NCBI GenBank assembly: GCA_963924555.1 | Contig: OZ004598.1 | Coordinates: 5,554,858 to 5,618,857 of the forward strand | Origin: Crambe crambe | Lineage: Eukaryota > Porifera > Demospongiae > Poecilosclerida > Crambeidae | Direction: 5' to 3' | DNA length: 64,000 bases | Shown: one piece after another, positions 40,537 through 53,200 of the stretch | Position numbering within the stretch: position 1 is the first letter of the stretch | How the letters are laid out: each line of letters opens with the position of its first letter | The notes under the pieces: generated by a model | The model's input: only the letters and a program-made list of their open reading frames with translations | The model's database searches: none | What the model was told of the DNA's origin: nothing | Translations under genes and position numbers: made by a program

Positions 40537-41173
40537 ATGGCTGAAGCTTCGCCATCACCACCAAAAGCTGAAGAATTCTCTGCAAATGAACTTTCACATA
40601 ATTCTCTAGTTCAAAGAGCTAAAGATATGTTGGCAGTGATGCTTAACGACCCGTTCCTAGTGGACTTGCCTCCAGATTGTAATGCAGAAGAAGCCAAGTC
40701 TCAATTAGCCTTAGCCCAGGGAAAAGCCATCACAGTACACATCAGGAAATATGATGGACAAAGCATATGTAAGTAATGTATATAGTTATAAAGAAAATTG
40801 AAAATCAACTGTGTGTGCCACATCACAGCAGTGATCGTGTTACAAGGTTCAACAGTGCTGGATCTAATGCAGTCATTTCAAAGAGAGGTAGAAGAACAGT
40901 GCGCAAGAGAGAAGAGGACAAAGCACTTGAGTTGGTAAGGCTTGTGTGTGGAAGAACTAGGTTGTTTATGCAAGGCCCACCTACTTACAGGCAATATGTG
41001 TGGAAGAATTACTGGTTAGTGTTTGGGCAAACAGTACTTGAAGACAGGAAGAGAAAATTGACTAGGTAAAGTGATATGCATCATAGTATTTGCTAACATG
41101 ATGACATTGTAGTTATGGGATTGGCAACCAGTCAGAACTGCACTTCACCAAGTGCCTAAAGAGAAAAGCATGA
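40537..41173 (+). CDS. SNRNP25: U11/U12 small nuclear ribonucleoprotein 25 kDa protein
   Basis: Four exons. Exon 1: MAEASPSPPKAEEFSANELS, then VQRAKDMLAVMLNDPFLVDL and AKSQLALAQGKAITVHIRKY. Exon 2: SVIVLQGSTVLDLMQSFQRE. Exon 3: QYVWKNYWLVFGQTVLED. Exon 4: SYGIGNQSELHFTKCLKRKA and stop. Spacing of DPFLxDLP, IALExGxAxTVxVxKxDG, VVVVQxATVLDLK, YVWRxY and DYGIxN matches human SNRNP25 as I recall it. It is a ubiquitin-fold protein specific to the U11/U12 di-snRNP of the minor spliceosome; it binds the 5' region of U11 via SNRNP35/59K partners. Presence implies a minor (U12-type) spliceosome in this organism. Its 3' end faces the BLTP1 stop with 59 bp between. Confidence 0.9.
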
Positions 41174-41232
41174 TGATTATAGTGACTGAAGGTAATATAA
41201 CGATAGATTAAAAAAAAAAAAAATTATTGTAA

Positions 41233-44200
41233 TCACGGTGAAGCTTGTAGTACTGATGATGCCTGCTGCAGGATATTTTTCTTCTTGTTAGCTGTCAGCT
41301 TGACTAGGAATTCTACTGCTGTAGCAACACCTTTGTCCAGAGGGTCCATGGCTCCACGTTGAACCCACTTTGGAATGGTCGTGCGAGCGTCTTTGAAACC
41401 CAATTTTTCTAGAAGCCAGCTGATGTGAGGGTTGAATTGGCCACTGACAGTGGTCATCAGGTATAGGTGAGGGTCAAGTTCCCAGCACACACACTCGAAT
41501 ACCCTTCCAAGCTGCTGCACATCATCCACTGAGCACGATGAACTTGAACTTGAACTTTCAGTGGATTCTGAACTGGGCAGATTTGTGGAACCTAGTTTCG
41601 AATTATACACGAATATGAAAACCTTTTACCAGTTTTGATCCCCCTCCCAAACTTACTTATCCTATGCTTTGCCAGATAGTCAACGTAGCCCTTAATCACA
41701 TCATGCAGAAACAGATAGTGGTCTACTGTAGTTGTCACCGAGATACCTTCAGAAAAGGATGAGGTCAGAGTGCACTCAACTCTGGGTGCTGTGGGGTGAT
41801 CTTCCACAGGCCAGAAATGATCATTAATTAACTCCACCTGTAAAGCTGGAACCAATAACACCGGCTGAATAGATAACTTCCGACTGAGTCGCACTAAAGT
41901 GGAGTTGTCCGAGACATACTTGCTTTCGTGAAGGTAACTATCGATGCAAGCATAAGCAAGCCATTCTCGAATGCTTGAGCTTGATATATTGGGAACACGA
42001 GATCGTCCAGCTGAGACCCGATGTATAGTAGCTAGGTCTGTACATCTGTCTTTAGATTCGTCACTTCCTAAACGTAATTCCACTATCTGCTGACAAGTTC
42101 TGATATCACTGTGCATGAGGTGGTGTTCTGCCACTTCAGCCTTCCAGCGTTTCAGTCCAGGAATAGCCTGAGTAGAGAAGCTAGCTTTGACTTGGTCAAT
42201 GCTGAACACGACACGTTCAGACTCTCTGAAGGAGGTGCCATGGAAACAGACGATGCACAGGGTTTCACCGCTCACACTGATCTTTCCTCCCAGGGAAACT
42301 TCATGATGGGCAGATTTTGGTGGTTGAATTCCAAGAATGCTCATCAGTTCTATGCTCCCAACTTTGATAGCCCATAGCCAGTGATGTCTCGTGTCCTCTA
42401 CAAGTGTTAATATGACAGTGACGACAATGCAATCATGACTGAACGGTAAAGAGCTCACCTTTCACAGTACTCTCTTTCTCTGCAGTTTTCTTGCGGTGTG
42501 CCTGGAGAGCTTTGGAGGCAGCCGAACCAGCTGGAAGAACTTTGTTCAAGGTTCTTTCACTGCGGCGTTTTTGTTGCATAATGAAGTTGTACATTCTCTC
42601 AACAATGTTGAACATGTGTTGAGTGGTGGAGCGATGGATGGCTACTTGCATCTCCTCCCATGTGAAAGAAGCAGTGACACGAATGTTGGCCAGTTTTGAA
42701 TCACTCTGGGTCCATTGCTGCCCATCAAGATGAAGGCCTTCCCAGTGATCGCTACCTTCCACTTTTAGCTGAGTGGCTTGGCCCAGGACTATGCAGGAAC
42801 TCATGTAATCCACTTTGCCTTCTACCAGGGCAAGGGAAGCATTTCCCCTGTGTACTGGTGTGCTTCCCTGCTGACTCTGGGTCAGCACTGCAAGTACAAT
42901 CGTAATTTGATATAAAGCAGCATGGCCTCATGGCCTCAAGGCTTACCATCGAATCCAAGATCTTGTACAAGGATGCTTCCTGCAATCACTCCTGAACGAG
43001 CATCGAACTCTCCCTTTTCCAAGTTCCCGTCCAGTTGCAGGAGAACCAGTTCATTGTGGCTGATGTCACAGTGTGCTTCAAACTTCAGGTGGGTCACAAG
43101 CAAACTGGAAGGAACACATTATTAACGCTAGCTCTACACATCACGTTGGCATTCTGACTCACTCGGCATTTCCCATGACCTGGGCAAAGTTTGCCGATAT
43201 TCTGAAGTCATCTATGCTTGCTGCCACAACAATAGCAGCAGAGATGGAGTTGTCAATGCTGAAGAAATTACCAATGGTTTCCTCCTGTCCATCTGGAGAC
43301 TTTACGGTCACCGGAATGTCCTCTTCAGGTTGCTTCTTAGATCCAATGAAGAGAGCTTCCACCAAGCTAGTGCGATACCAGCAGCGCCTGAAGGCCGTGA
43401 TGTCGTTCAGCCTCCGCATGTCATAGCCCAACACTAGACTAGCCACGTTTGTAATCACTGCAATATATTAGAGGAGGACAGCTCAAACCTCCCCTTCCCT
43501 GGTGTGTGTGTGTGTGTGCACAGTACCTGATACTTGCATCTTGTTGTGAGTCTCATAATCGTCGACACTCTTGATTAGCTTGCTGCCTTTCTGCACGACT
43601 GCCCCCAGGACAGATTTACGACTGAAGTGAAGAAGGGCCTGTCCCACAGTCAGACTGAGAGCTTCCTTATTCTCCCTGGTAGTCAGCCCACCCTTGATGC
43701 TGGCCACTTGAGGGCTATACAGCTGCAACAAGAAGGTGGTGAGACATCCAGTGATGTACAGATTGTTGAAAGGCACAGCCTGGCTGATGATGGAACCAGA
43801 ATGGCTGTCCAATATGGCGGCATGTCCATCCAATGTCTGATGGCTGAACAGAGAAAAGGAAATGACAAAGTTGACGTCTGGGCTCTGAATGATACATTCC
43901 ACTTGGGAGTGAGGCTGGCAGGTGAGGTACACAGTGGAGGGACGAATGTGGAATGTCAGAATCACATCCACTGGAAATGAAATGGGAGAGGATTGTGAAG
44001 AATGGGTTTCAGGTGCATCAGTAGCCTCGTCACTGAGGGATTCCGAACTGCTGGAGCTTGAGACCACAGTGGCGGCTAGTGTCGGGCGAGCCACTTGCTC
44101 GATGAACTCCAAGAAGCTTGGAGTGAGCTTAATATCTTCGGGTAGAGACTCTATGACTGTAGAAAGGGAGAGGACTCCTCGCTTGACTGGCAAGCTGCCA

Positions 44201-47200
44201 GTTTGAGCCTGTTCATGGCCGATGAATGCTGCCGATGGGCGTATAGAGGGAGTCACTTCAAGTCTGGAAGGACTGCTGGGATGGTAGGGAGAAGGAGAAG
44301 CCGAGTAAGAGGGCCCAACAATGGACTGATAGTGTGCCTTGACAGTTAAGGCAGGGATGAGCAAGACACTTTCCACCATATGCTTGTGCTCTGGCTTGTT
44401 CCTTGCACTCTGAAGCAGCGAAGCGTGGGCAATAAAAATAGGAAGACGAGATGAGGAACTCTCCTCTGTCATCAATACCACCTTGCCATGGTCCACATTG
44501 ATGGTGATATCAAACTGCAGGTCCAGACTGGGCAGGACGAATCCTTCTGGTTCCGAGTCCTTATCCTGGGCTGATTGCTCCTCGAGCTCCTCCTCTTCCT
44601 CCATCACCACTTCTTGCTCCTCCCCCTCTTCTTCCAATTCCTCTTCTTTGTCCTTCCCTCTTATTGTTCCCAGAGAAGGTGAGGGGCTAGAAGGCCTTAC
44701 AGTAGGTACCATGGTCAGCTCAGTCAAATCCTCCGAGGTGTAGCGTTTGTGATCAGACAGTATGGAACTCTTACTGGCTCTTGGGAGAGTGCTGTAAGTG
44801 CTGGCCTTGGTATCAACTGGTTCTTGTTGAGTTTCCTCTGAGAGACTGAAGAGCCTCATTCTCACAGTAGTAGAGAGTTTGTGATGGAATGGAGTCGAAG
44901 GAGCTCTCTCCCTTGTACTCGCTGGCCAGGGATTAAAAATTTGATTGATTTTCTGCAAAGACACACGAGACCTTGGATTTCTGAACATTCGTTGCACAGT
45001 CTTTGCTAACTCAGATTCAGTCGATCTTAAAGACGCCTCTTCAGTTTTGATGGTGTCCCCGCTGGCACCCGAAAATCTGAGGTGTTGAACCTTTCTTGTT
45101 TGCCTGGCCAGTTCCTGTTCCAGAGCTACCTTGTAGTTGGCATCTGCCTGTGAAGGACGATGGTGGTGAGGGCGTCTGTGCCCCACTTTGGTTGTGCTGG
45201 CTGATTTACGGGTGAATCTGGTCTGCTGTATCTTTGGAGACAGATTCATGGCTGATTTAGTACGAGTTTTGTACTTGCTTTGTCCCTCCAAGTCAGAAGC
45301 TATGGTGGTCATGGTGCGGACCAGAGTGGAGGTGTGATGTCCGATATCTGTGTTGGCTTGCACATTGATACCAGACATGTCCCACTGGAAGGCACATTGC
45401 AGTCTCTCTCCCACTGGCACTGTGTAGTGAAGGTCATGATCCTCAGCACTGTGTTAAATCTCGTGCAACTTACCAGTTGGTTCTTTCTCTGACAACCTCT
45501 TCTTCGTAGCAATGCAGAGTCTAAAAGTTCCTCGCGTGATGGTGCCGAAATTGGTAAACTTGTGCTTCTTGGAATCAATGGTCCAAATCTTGTGACGTAG
45601 AGAAAATTGCTCTGCAAATCGAATGCAAAATGCCTGAAAGCGTCCAGTACTCGCCACTTTGTGGCTCAAGTTCAGCAAGAACTGCATTTCTTTGATGGTC
45701 ACCACAAGAGCAGGAAATTGCTTTTTTGCAAGATGTTCAGAGTGAGACTGAAAGATGGAGCTGCTAGATCAGTATTGAAGTACAGTGTAAGGCAACTCAC
45801 CATGGGAATTATAGGCATACATGCTCCAACATCACTCACAGAGATCTGGACCAGGCGAGGTGTGGAGAAGTCGATAGATGGAGTATGAAATTGGGTGGGG
45901 CGGGGAATCTTTTCTATAAAGGCTTCGGTAGCTCTCCTGATCTGCACAGAATATGCAAATACAAGATCAGAACAAGCCAAGAGAAATTCCTTATAGCAGC
46001 ACCTCTACATTCAGCTGTTTCCTCTCGTTCTGCCAATAGCTATACACACTCTTACAATTTAACCAGAAGAGAATAGCTGCATTGCATGCATATGAAACAG
46101 AGTCAAGGAGCGAGATTGCCATGATAAGAGTGTACTAACCTTGTTCCACAGCACTGGATTGCAAGTAAAGGTGTGGGGACAAAATGGAGATGAGAAAGGT
46201 GTCCACAGGCATGGCTTCCTCGTCTTCGCCTTCTCCACTACCAGCAAGCTTTTGCAACGTATTCCTTATAGCAATTCTGGTCTGGAAGTATGCGAGCTCG
46301 CACAAATCATCCACTACATCAGGACCCACATGTTGCAGGTAACCTAATGCTAAGTTGATGTCAATCTCCACCTTGCCATCCAGTGAGAGTTGGTTTTTGG
46401 CCGACGCTGGCAGAGATTCCCACTGGCCTCCAGGCTGACTGCTGGCATTGCTTACAGTAAAATCAATTTTACTTGTAGTGAATCTTATGGCAGTAGCTAG
46501 TGGTGTGGAAATGGTGATGATAATGCCAGCCAGAGAAAGTCTACATGACTGGAGACAGGAAATGAAACTGATGCCCTCTTCAGCCACAGTTCCTTGCCTA
46601 ACAGAAGGCAAACGTTCTCGGTGAGGGATATATTCACCAATGCTAGTCAACATTTGCAGAAGGTCATTCAACTCCTACAAGTAAATAAATTCACATCAGG
46701 CACGATACAATATGAAACTAGCATATGTGCCATACCTTGATGAAGGTGTTCTGCACAATGAGCAACTGATTGAGAACATCGGTACTGAGGTCAATATTCA
46801 TTGGCTTGATGGAAAGGTCAAGGGACACTTGGGGCAGCTTCTGCTTTGCCGATACTTTAACTTTTCCCTGCAGGAAGAGGTGTGGCAGTGTGAGGGAACG
46901 CAGCGAGAGTTCGTCTTTGTGCTGCTCCTTGGGGTTAAAGCGCAGCACATGTTCTCCTATCATCAGCTGGAAACTGAGGAGCTGGAGAGTCTGGGCTGTG
47001 ACGGTCACGGGAGACACAGAGTAAGTGACACTGAGAGATGGGAGAGGAGCCACATAGACCAATGTTTTGTCTAGGCTCAAATGGATGAAACCCTGAGGCA
47101 ACAGAGACGGGAGTTTCACGACACTGTCCATGCGCAATAGGGAATAATTAGAAGCAGCATCAGAAACTGCCGACTCAGGGATAGCTTCCACCTCTTTCCC

Positions 47201-50200
47201 AAATATTTCATGATAAAGCTTTGTGTAGGCTGGCATGTTCTGTTGAAAGCGCTTGTGCACTTTGACAGCTGACTGCTTCATCTCTACTTGGAGTGAAGTC
47301 AGTTTGAGAAGACCGCGATAAGTGGGAGTAAAAGGTATGCAGTTGTTGAGTCCGATGGAGGCATACATGGGCAGGAGCACCAGTTGCAGTACATCATTTT
47401 CTGGCAAGCCCCGGTCCAACACACGCAATAAGGTCTTTCTGAGGGTTGCTGCCACAGAGAGGTAAGTTGGCAGGGCTTGGGATAAGATGGAGAGATTGCC
47501 ATCTGCAGTTGCGGCAGAAGGAGCAGTAGCTACATTTCGCGTGTCCACAGCTGCACTAATTCCAGCCAACTCAAGCACAGCTCTAGTGCTCTCAAACTGC
47601 AACTCGCACTTGACTGTAGACAGTTTCAGGAGACCAAATATGGAGTAGAGGAGGTTACACTTTGGTATGACGAGAGATCTGAGAGTTTCAGATTGAGTGT
47701 GGTGATGAGGGCGAGGGTCGGTTGATGGGTCAGCTGATTGATTGGTGGGATATTGTTGGGGATGAGTAGTGGGGCGTTCAAAAGGGAAACGAGGGGAGCT
47801 TGGAGGAGCTTCATCAGAGCTAACAATGCGCTGGCTGTCGGTGGTGTCTTCTCCATAGGTGTCCATAGTGGAAGGTACTTCCTCTGGGCTAGTACCGTCC
47901 TCAATTCTTTGGTTCTCTGGAGAAGAATCTGAAGAATCCTGTCTCTGTAGCTTTGGGGGACGGTAGGCATATTCTCCAGTAGGAGTTTGGTTCACAGGGA
48001 TACCTGGGACTGGGTGCTGTTCAGAGAACAGATTGCTCTTGTGCTTTGGAGGCCGTGGACTTCCCAAGTAATCCAAAACCCTGATGTTGGTAGCAGAGGA
48101 TTGAGACTGTTGCAGAATGTCTGAGTGAGGACTGAAGGATGGACGACTCTTTGCCTCAATGTGTAAAAATCGGTCTACAATGGAAGCAGCAAATTTTGAC
48201 ACATGTCCTGCCTGCAGCGAAATAGGAGGAGCTGACAAAGCAGGTGGGAGTGGTGTTTCCATTCTGTCAATTGCATCCAGCCGGGCCTGCTTAGAAGCCT
48301 TCCTTCGAAGTCTTCCAGTTACACTGAGATGCTTAGCTAGCTTCAAGAGTGGGGTGTTCATGGTGGCACAGATAGTGTCTGCAGCAATGCAGCAGTTGGA
48401 TGAAATACTCACCTTAGCCTGCGGTGGTGGAGCACTTTTGCTGGGAAATGGTAGAAGTGGTGCCAGCTGCACTGCACTAGCCGACTCGAGTTTGGAGTCG
48501 TGTTTGAAACACCCATTTAGGACTATTTGTTCTACCAAGAGAACTGGGGAAGGGGTTGTGACAGTGGCGAGTACAGGTGCTTGCAGGCCTCGCAGGTGCT
48601 CCAAAGCAAACACAGTGGCCTCGTGCAATTTCAGGGTGAAATCAAGAGAAACGTCAGCTTTACTGAGATGGGGAACATAGAGCTGCTGTTCCAGGGGAAT
48701 TTCAGCGGCAGAAAAGAATGGTACAAGAGATTCCCTCAGCAGAGCAAAGGTAGTGTAGGTGACTTGAGCAAAGAGGGGGGCAAAATCGGCCTCTTCATCC
48801 ACGAGTTCTCTGCTGAGATAGACTCTATTAGGTATAGCCAGGTCAGATGGAGCCGGGCTGATGCTCACGTAGCCTACAGTGACCTCTGAACTCTGGTCTG
48901 GATCTCTCAATTGAATGGCAGGGGAATTAGGCCTGAGAGGGAAGCATGGATCCATCTTCTTGTCTCGCAGAGAGTAGATTCTTGATGCTAGAGCCAGCAT
49001 GACTGCCACTAGTTTGGTATCATAGTCAACTGGATCTAGAGAAGAGGGCACGTGAATCTCACTGAAGACAGTAAGAGAGTTCCAAATCTGATGGAGGCAG
49101 GAAAAGAGGACAGTGTTTCGGGAGAGAGAGGACAACTCTGAGAGAACAGGGTTGAAACCCTTGCCCTGGGGGTGAAGCTTGGCAGCATTGGAGATGACGG
49201 TAAGCAGCACTTTCTTTTCTCTAGCTGCCTTGGTCTTGGACAGACCTTTTAAGGAGTGGATTAAGTTTTCTGCTGGATCCTGCCAAGCAGCAATGGCATC
49301 TTTGATTGTGAGAAGGTCCAGACCACAAGAGTGGAAATCAGGCAACCCAAGTTTTGGTGTAGCCAACTGCGACCACACGACCGGCAGAAACACACTCATT
49401 GCCACCTGGTGACTCTTTTTCTCGTCTTGATTGACTAATCCAGGATTATTGGAGGGAGCCAAAGGGTTTTTAGAGGCCGTGGTCTGGACGTTATCCCATG
49501 TGAGAATTATCCCTTCACTGATCTGAGACTGCACAATGCTGGCACAACATAACACACTTGCTTCCTTGATGCCAGCTTCCAAGAGGTCACACATAATAAA
49601 GTGGAGTTGCTGGTCTTCATTGGAGGATGGTGCACTTAAGGCGAAATCAAGTTGTTGCTGAGCAGGTACTAGACCAGGCAAACCATCACTTTTACCATTT
49701 GGTTCTGTCACTAAGATGCACACATCAGCTTGCACCACAGGACATTTGACTTCAGCAGAGACTTTAATATTACTGACTTTAACTTGGTTGGAAGGGGTTT
49801 GTTGCTCCTCTGTTTTCTGTTGCTGGACTGGGACGCACGATACGTGCTGCACTTCCGTGGAGGTCTTGAAGAGAATATTGGCACTCAAGTCACTGGCATA
49901 GAGGGTGAGCAGTGACTTGTGTGCAGGGATCACGTTGAATTCGCCAGTTTTTGATTTTTGATTTTCGATGGCTGCGGATGCTTGTAAAAACTGCAGTGCT
50001 AGGAAAGCCGAAGGAGCCAAGTGGATGTTTAAGTGGAGGATTGGAGTGGTGTGACCTGATGTATTGAAGGACTGACCGGGAACAAAGTGGGTGAGGCTAT
50101 CCACCACGACAGCCATTGCTGAATGTCCCGTCCAGTTTAGAATTGATACTGCACTCCGACCATCAAAGAAAGCCTCAGCAGACTTTGTGACACTACAAGT

Positions 50201-53200
50201 ACACAGGAAACCATTTGGTAATATTATGTTCATACATTTGGATTCTTACCTTGTTATGAAGTCAAGGAGAGGAGGTGAGAAGAGCAGAGTATTCCCACTC
50301 TGGATGCTAATAGACAGAGAGACCTTTGCAAGTTCAGCACTTTCTTCCCCGTCTTCCTCTGCAGGGAAATACTGACGTCTCTGCCTTCTATCTTGAGGTT
50401 CTTTTTGAGATACAACTGGTACAACTCCATGGGAGAGAGGAACAAGGTAAGGAATGTGAACTTTGAAGTGGGGTGAGGAGACACGGGGAGGGGCTTGGTG
50501 ATTATCCGGAAACGTCATGAAGGAGGTATCTGAAACAGAGTGACGATGGTGAATGCGAATATTAGTGGCAGTAGCAGGAGGGGTCTGATCACCACTGGAG
50601 CTCTCGGTGTAGGAGTCATATGGGATCTTCAGAGTTGCCGTGTGAAGCTGATGACTGCCTACCAGACCCTGATACTCACACAGCAAGGGAACAGTTTCTT
50701 CCTCGATACTTGCATCCATCCCAGCACCATTGACTCCAACGCTTAAAGGACTTGGTTTCTTTCTGTGCTTAGATTTGAGAGATGGAGGTTCTGTATTGAC
50801 CTCTGATGAGATAAGGTTATCATTAACGCTAAAAAATTCTTTGTCTCCTGCCGTTATGGAAGAGAAACTAGAACGAGCCGACACGAAAGAAACATCAGAG
50901 ACAGACATTTTAGATGAACGTGAGTCTTTTTGTTGGATATAACTGGAGAGAGAGAAAGACGGTAGTTTGGTGACCGAGGAGTACCTTTGGTGGTAGTGGT
51001 CCAGTAGTCCAGCATGCACTATCTGCAAGCAGTCCAAGTGGCCGATGTGAGATGTCAGGAGAGTTTCCTTCACCCTTTGCAAGCCAAGTTGTCGAGGAAC
51101 AGAAGGAAAGGAAGCAAATTGAGTACCATACACAGCAGACTCACTGCACTTGGTGAGAGCTCTCGGTTGAAGATAGCCGTCTAGGAAAAAACAGTCGCCC
51201 CAGCAGCCACACCGAGCAGCTGAGTCCCTCCTCCACAAAAACCACAAACGCTGCGTTCTTTTATCAGCATTCTTCAGAAAGTGGAGTTGCCTTTGAGGGA
51301 CGCAGTCACCTGGTTCTCTCAGGGCAAGGTTTCCTTGGATACTGTTGATATCAAACAGTCCCACTTGAAGAAGACGGGATGGTTCTTGAGGGTCAGAGAC
51401 AAAACCAGTCACAGTCAAAGCATGCAGCTGCAAAGATAAACCCAAAGTTTCTTGGTTGGAATGGAGCGTGCAAAGTTGCAGGTCAAAGCCAGAAGACTGA
51501 ATTCTTGCCATACTCTCCCTTTCACAGATATGGACATCTGCTTCTGCAATATCAATGCTCAACAGCTGGTACTTGATATTCTCAGAGATCGGTTCGACTC
51601 GTGGACAGATAGGTTCTCCATTGGGGGATACTTTCACTGCATCACCCAAGGAAGATGCATGGATGAAGGCTGTGTAGAACCAATCCAAAGCTATCAGTAG
51701 CTACATCAAGAAATGGAATAGATTTACATGCTCACACACATACCCACCCACCTGTGAAGGAGAGACTGCACCAGTGATTCTGCCCACCAAGAGCTGCATC
51801 AACCAAGCATACTCCACACGTTCCTCACAGAAATACTCAGTGAAGCCATTACAGTTAAAGTCAATGCCATTAATCACCACATGACCCAAGTCAAAGTCAC
51901 CAGTTGGGGAAGAGGGTGTGGCATGCTACGTATGATTTACAGCTACAAATAAGAACGAAAATGAAGAAAGAATGCTCACCATGATGCTGGGCACATGTAC
52001 AGAGAGAGGGTCCACATGTAACGCGACCTTAGTCTCAGAGGCAAGGTATTGGACATGCACACTCAGGACTTCTGTGCAGAGGGTGGGGAGGGGAAAAGTC
52101 TTCAGATAGTTTTTATCCAAGTCCTACACAACAAAAGAAATAATTGTACTACACCCACGGTTCAGTGTGAACGTACAACTGGAAACTCTGCTGTAATCTT
52201 CCTCAGTTTGAAACTGACAAAGATGTCGATGGTTCTTTGAGGAGGCTGGTCTGGTTCCTGGTATGGCTCAGGAGAAGCCACATCTTTGAGGGGCACCTTG
52301 GAAGGGTGGGCTGGGCTCGTGTCCATTTCAGATGGGATATTTGAGTTGAAAGCAGACATACAAATATACTCCCCCGGGTAGTTTTGCTACACAAAATCAC
52401 AGCATCGTTAATTAACTGATACTAGCACCATATACGTACCTTTAGACCAAGGAGATCCCTAGCAAGGCAGCCAAAGACCCTAAGCAAGACCACAGGCACA
52501 TCAATGTCCACTGATAATGTATTGGCGAGAAGAGGCGTGCCTTTTCCAGTCTGAGGGTCATGGTGACTGCTGCAATACTCAATTTCTATGGAGACTTCGG
52601 GACCACAGGCAAGGTCAAGCCAACCATTCTCATAGAGGGTGACATCACGATAACCCATGGGGAAACGCTCCTTGTCTTGTAGTCCTTGCTCCATCACATT
52701 CTCTGTAGCTCCTGGAGTGGGAGCGGCAGATACTGGCTGAGCAGGTTCAGAGTGGATTGGGGACTGTGACGTGTGGGGAGGAGCGTCTGCAATGACAGGT
52801 GCAGTGATGACGTGGTGCATCCTGTCTGCTGCAGAAAGGAGCTGTGTTTGCTCTCTCTCAGGTTCGGAGTGGCTGCTGCGAAGGGAAGATGGTGGTGGTT
52901 GCAAGGAAGAGCTAGAAGATATCGTGTGCGATGAGCTTGTCTCTTTCTTTTTGGCTTGTGAGGGAGCAGCAGGAGGGGGAGGATCCATTACTCTCCAACG
53001 GTATCTGTTTACCGTTGAGAGGGCAAAGAGGCTTTCTCGACTGGCCAGAGAGGGAGGAGCATAGTGTCTCACCACCACATCTTGGCCCTAGTTACAACAA
53101 ATCTTTTATGATGTTCCGTATAATTATGTTACCAATGTCCCTTACTTTAGCTGTAAAGTGCACTAGTTGCTTGAGGGGAATGTATTCAGTGAAGGGAAAG

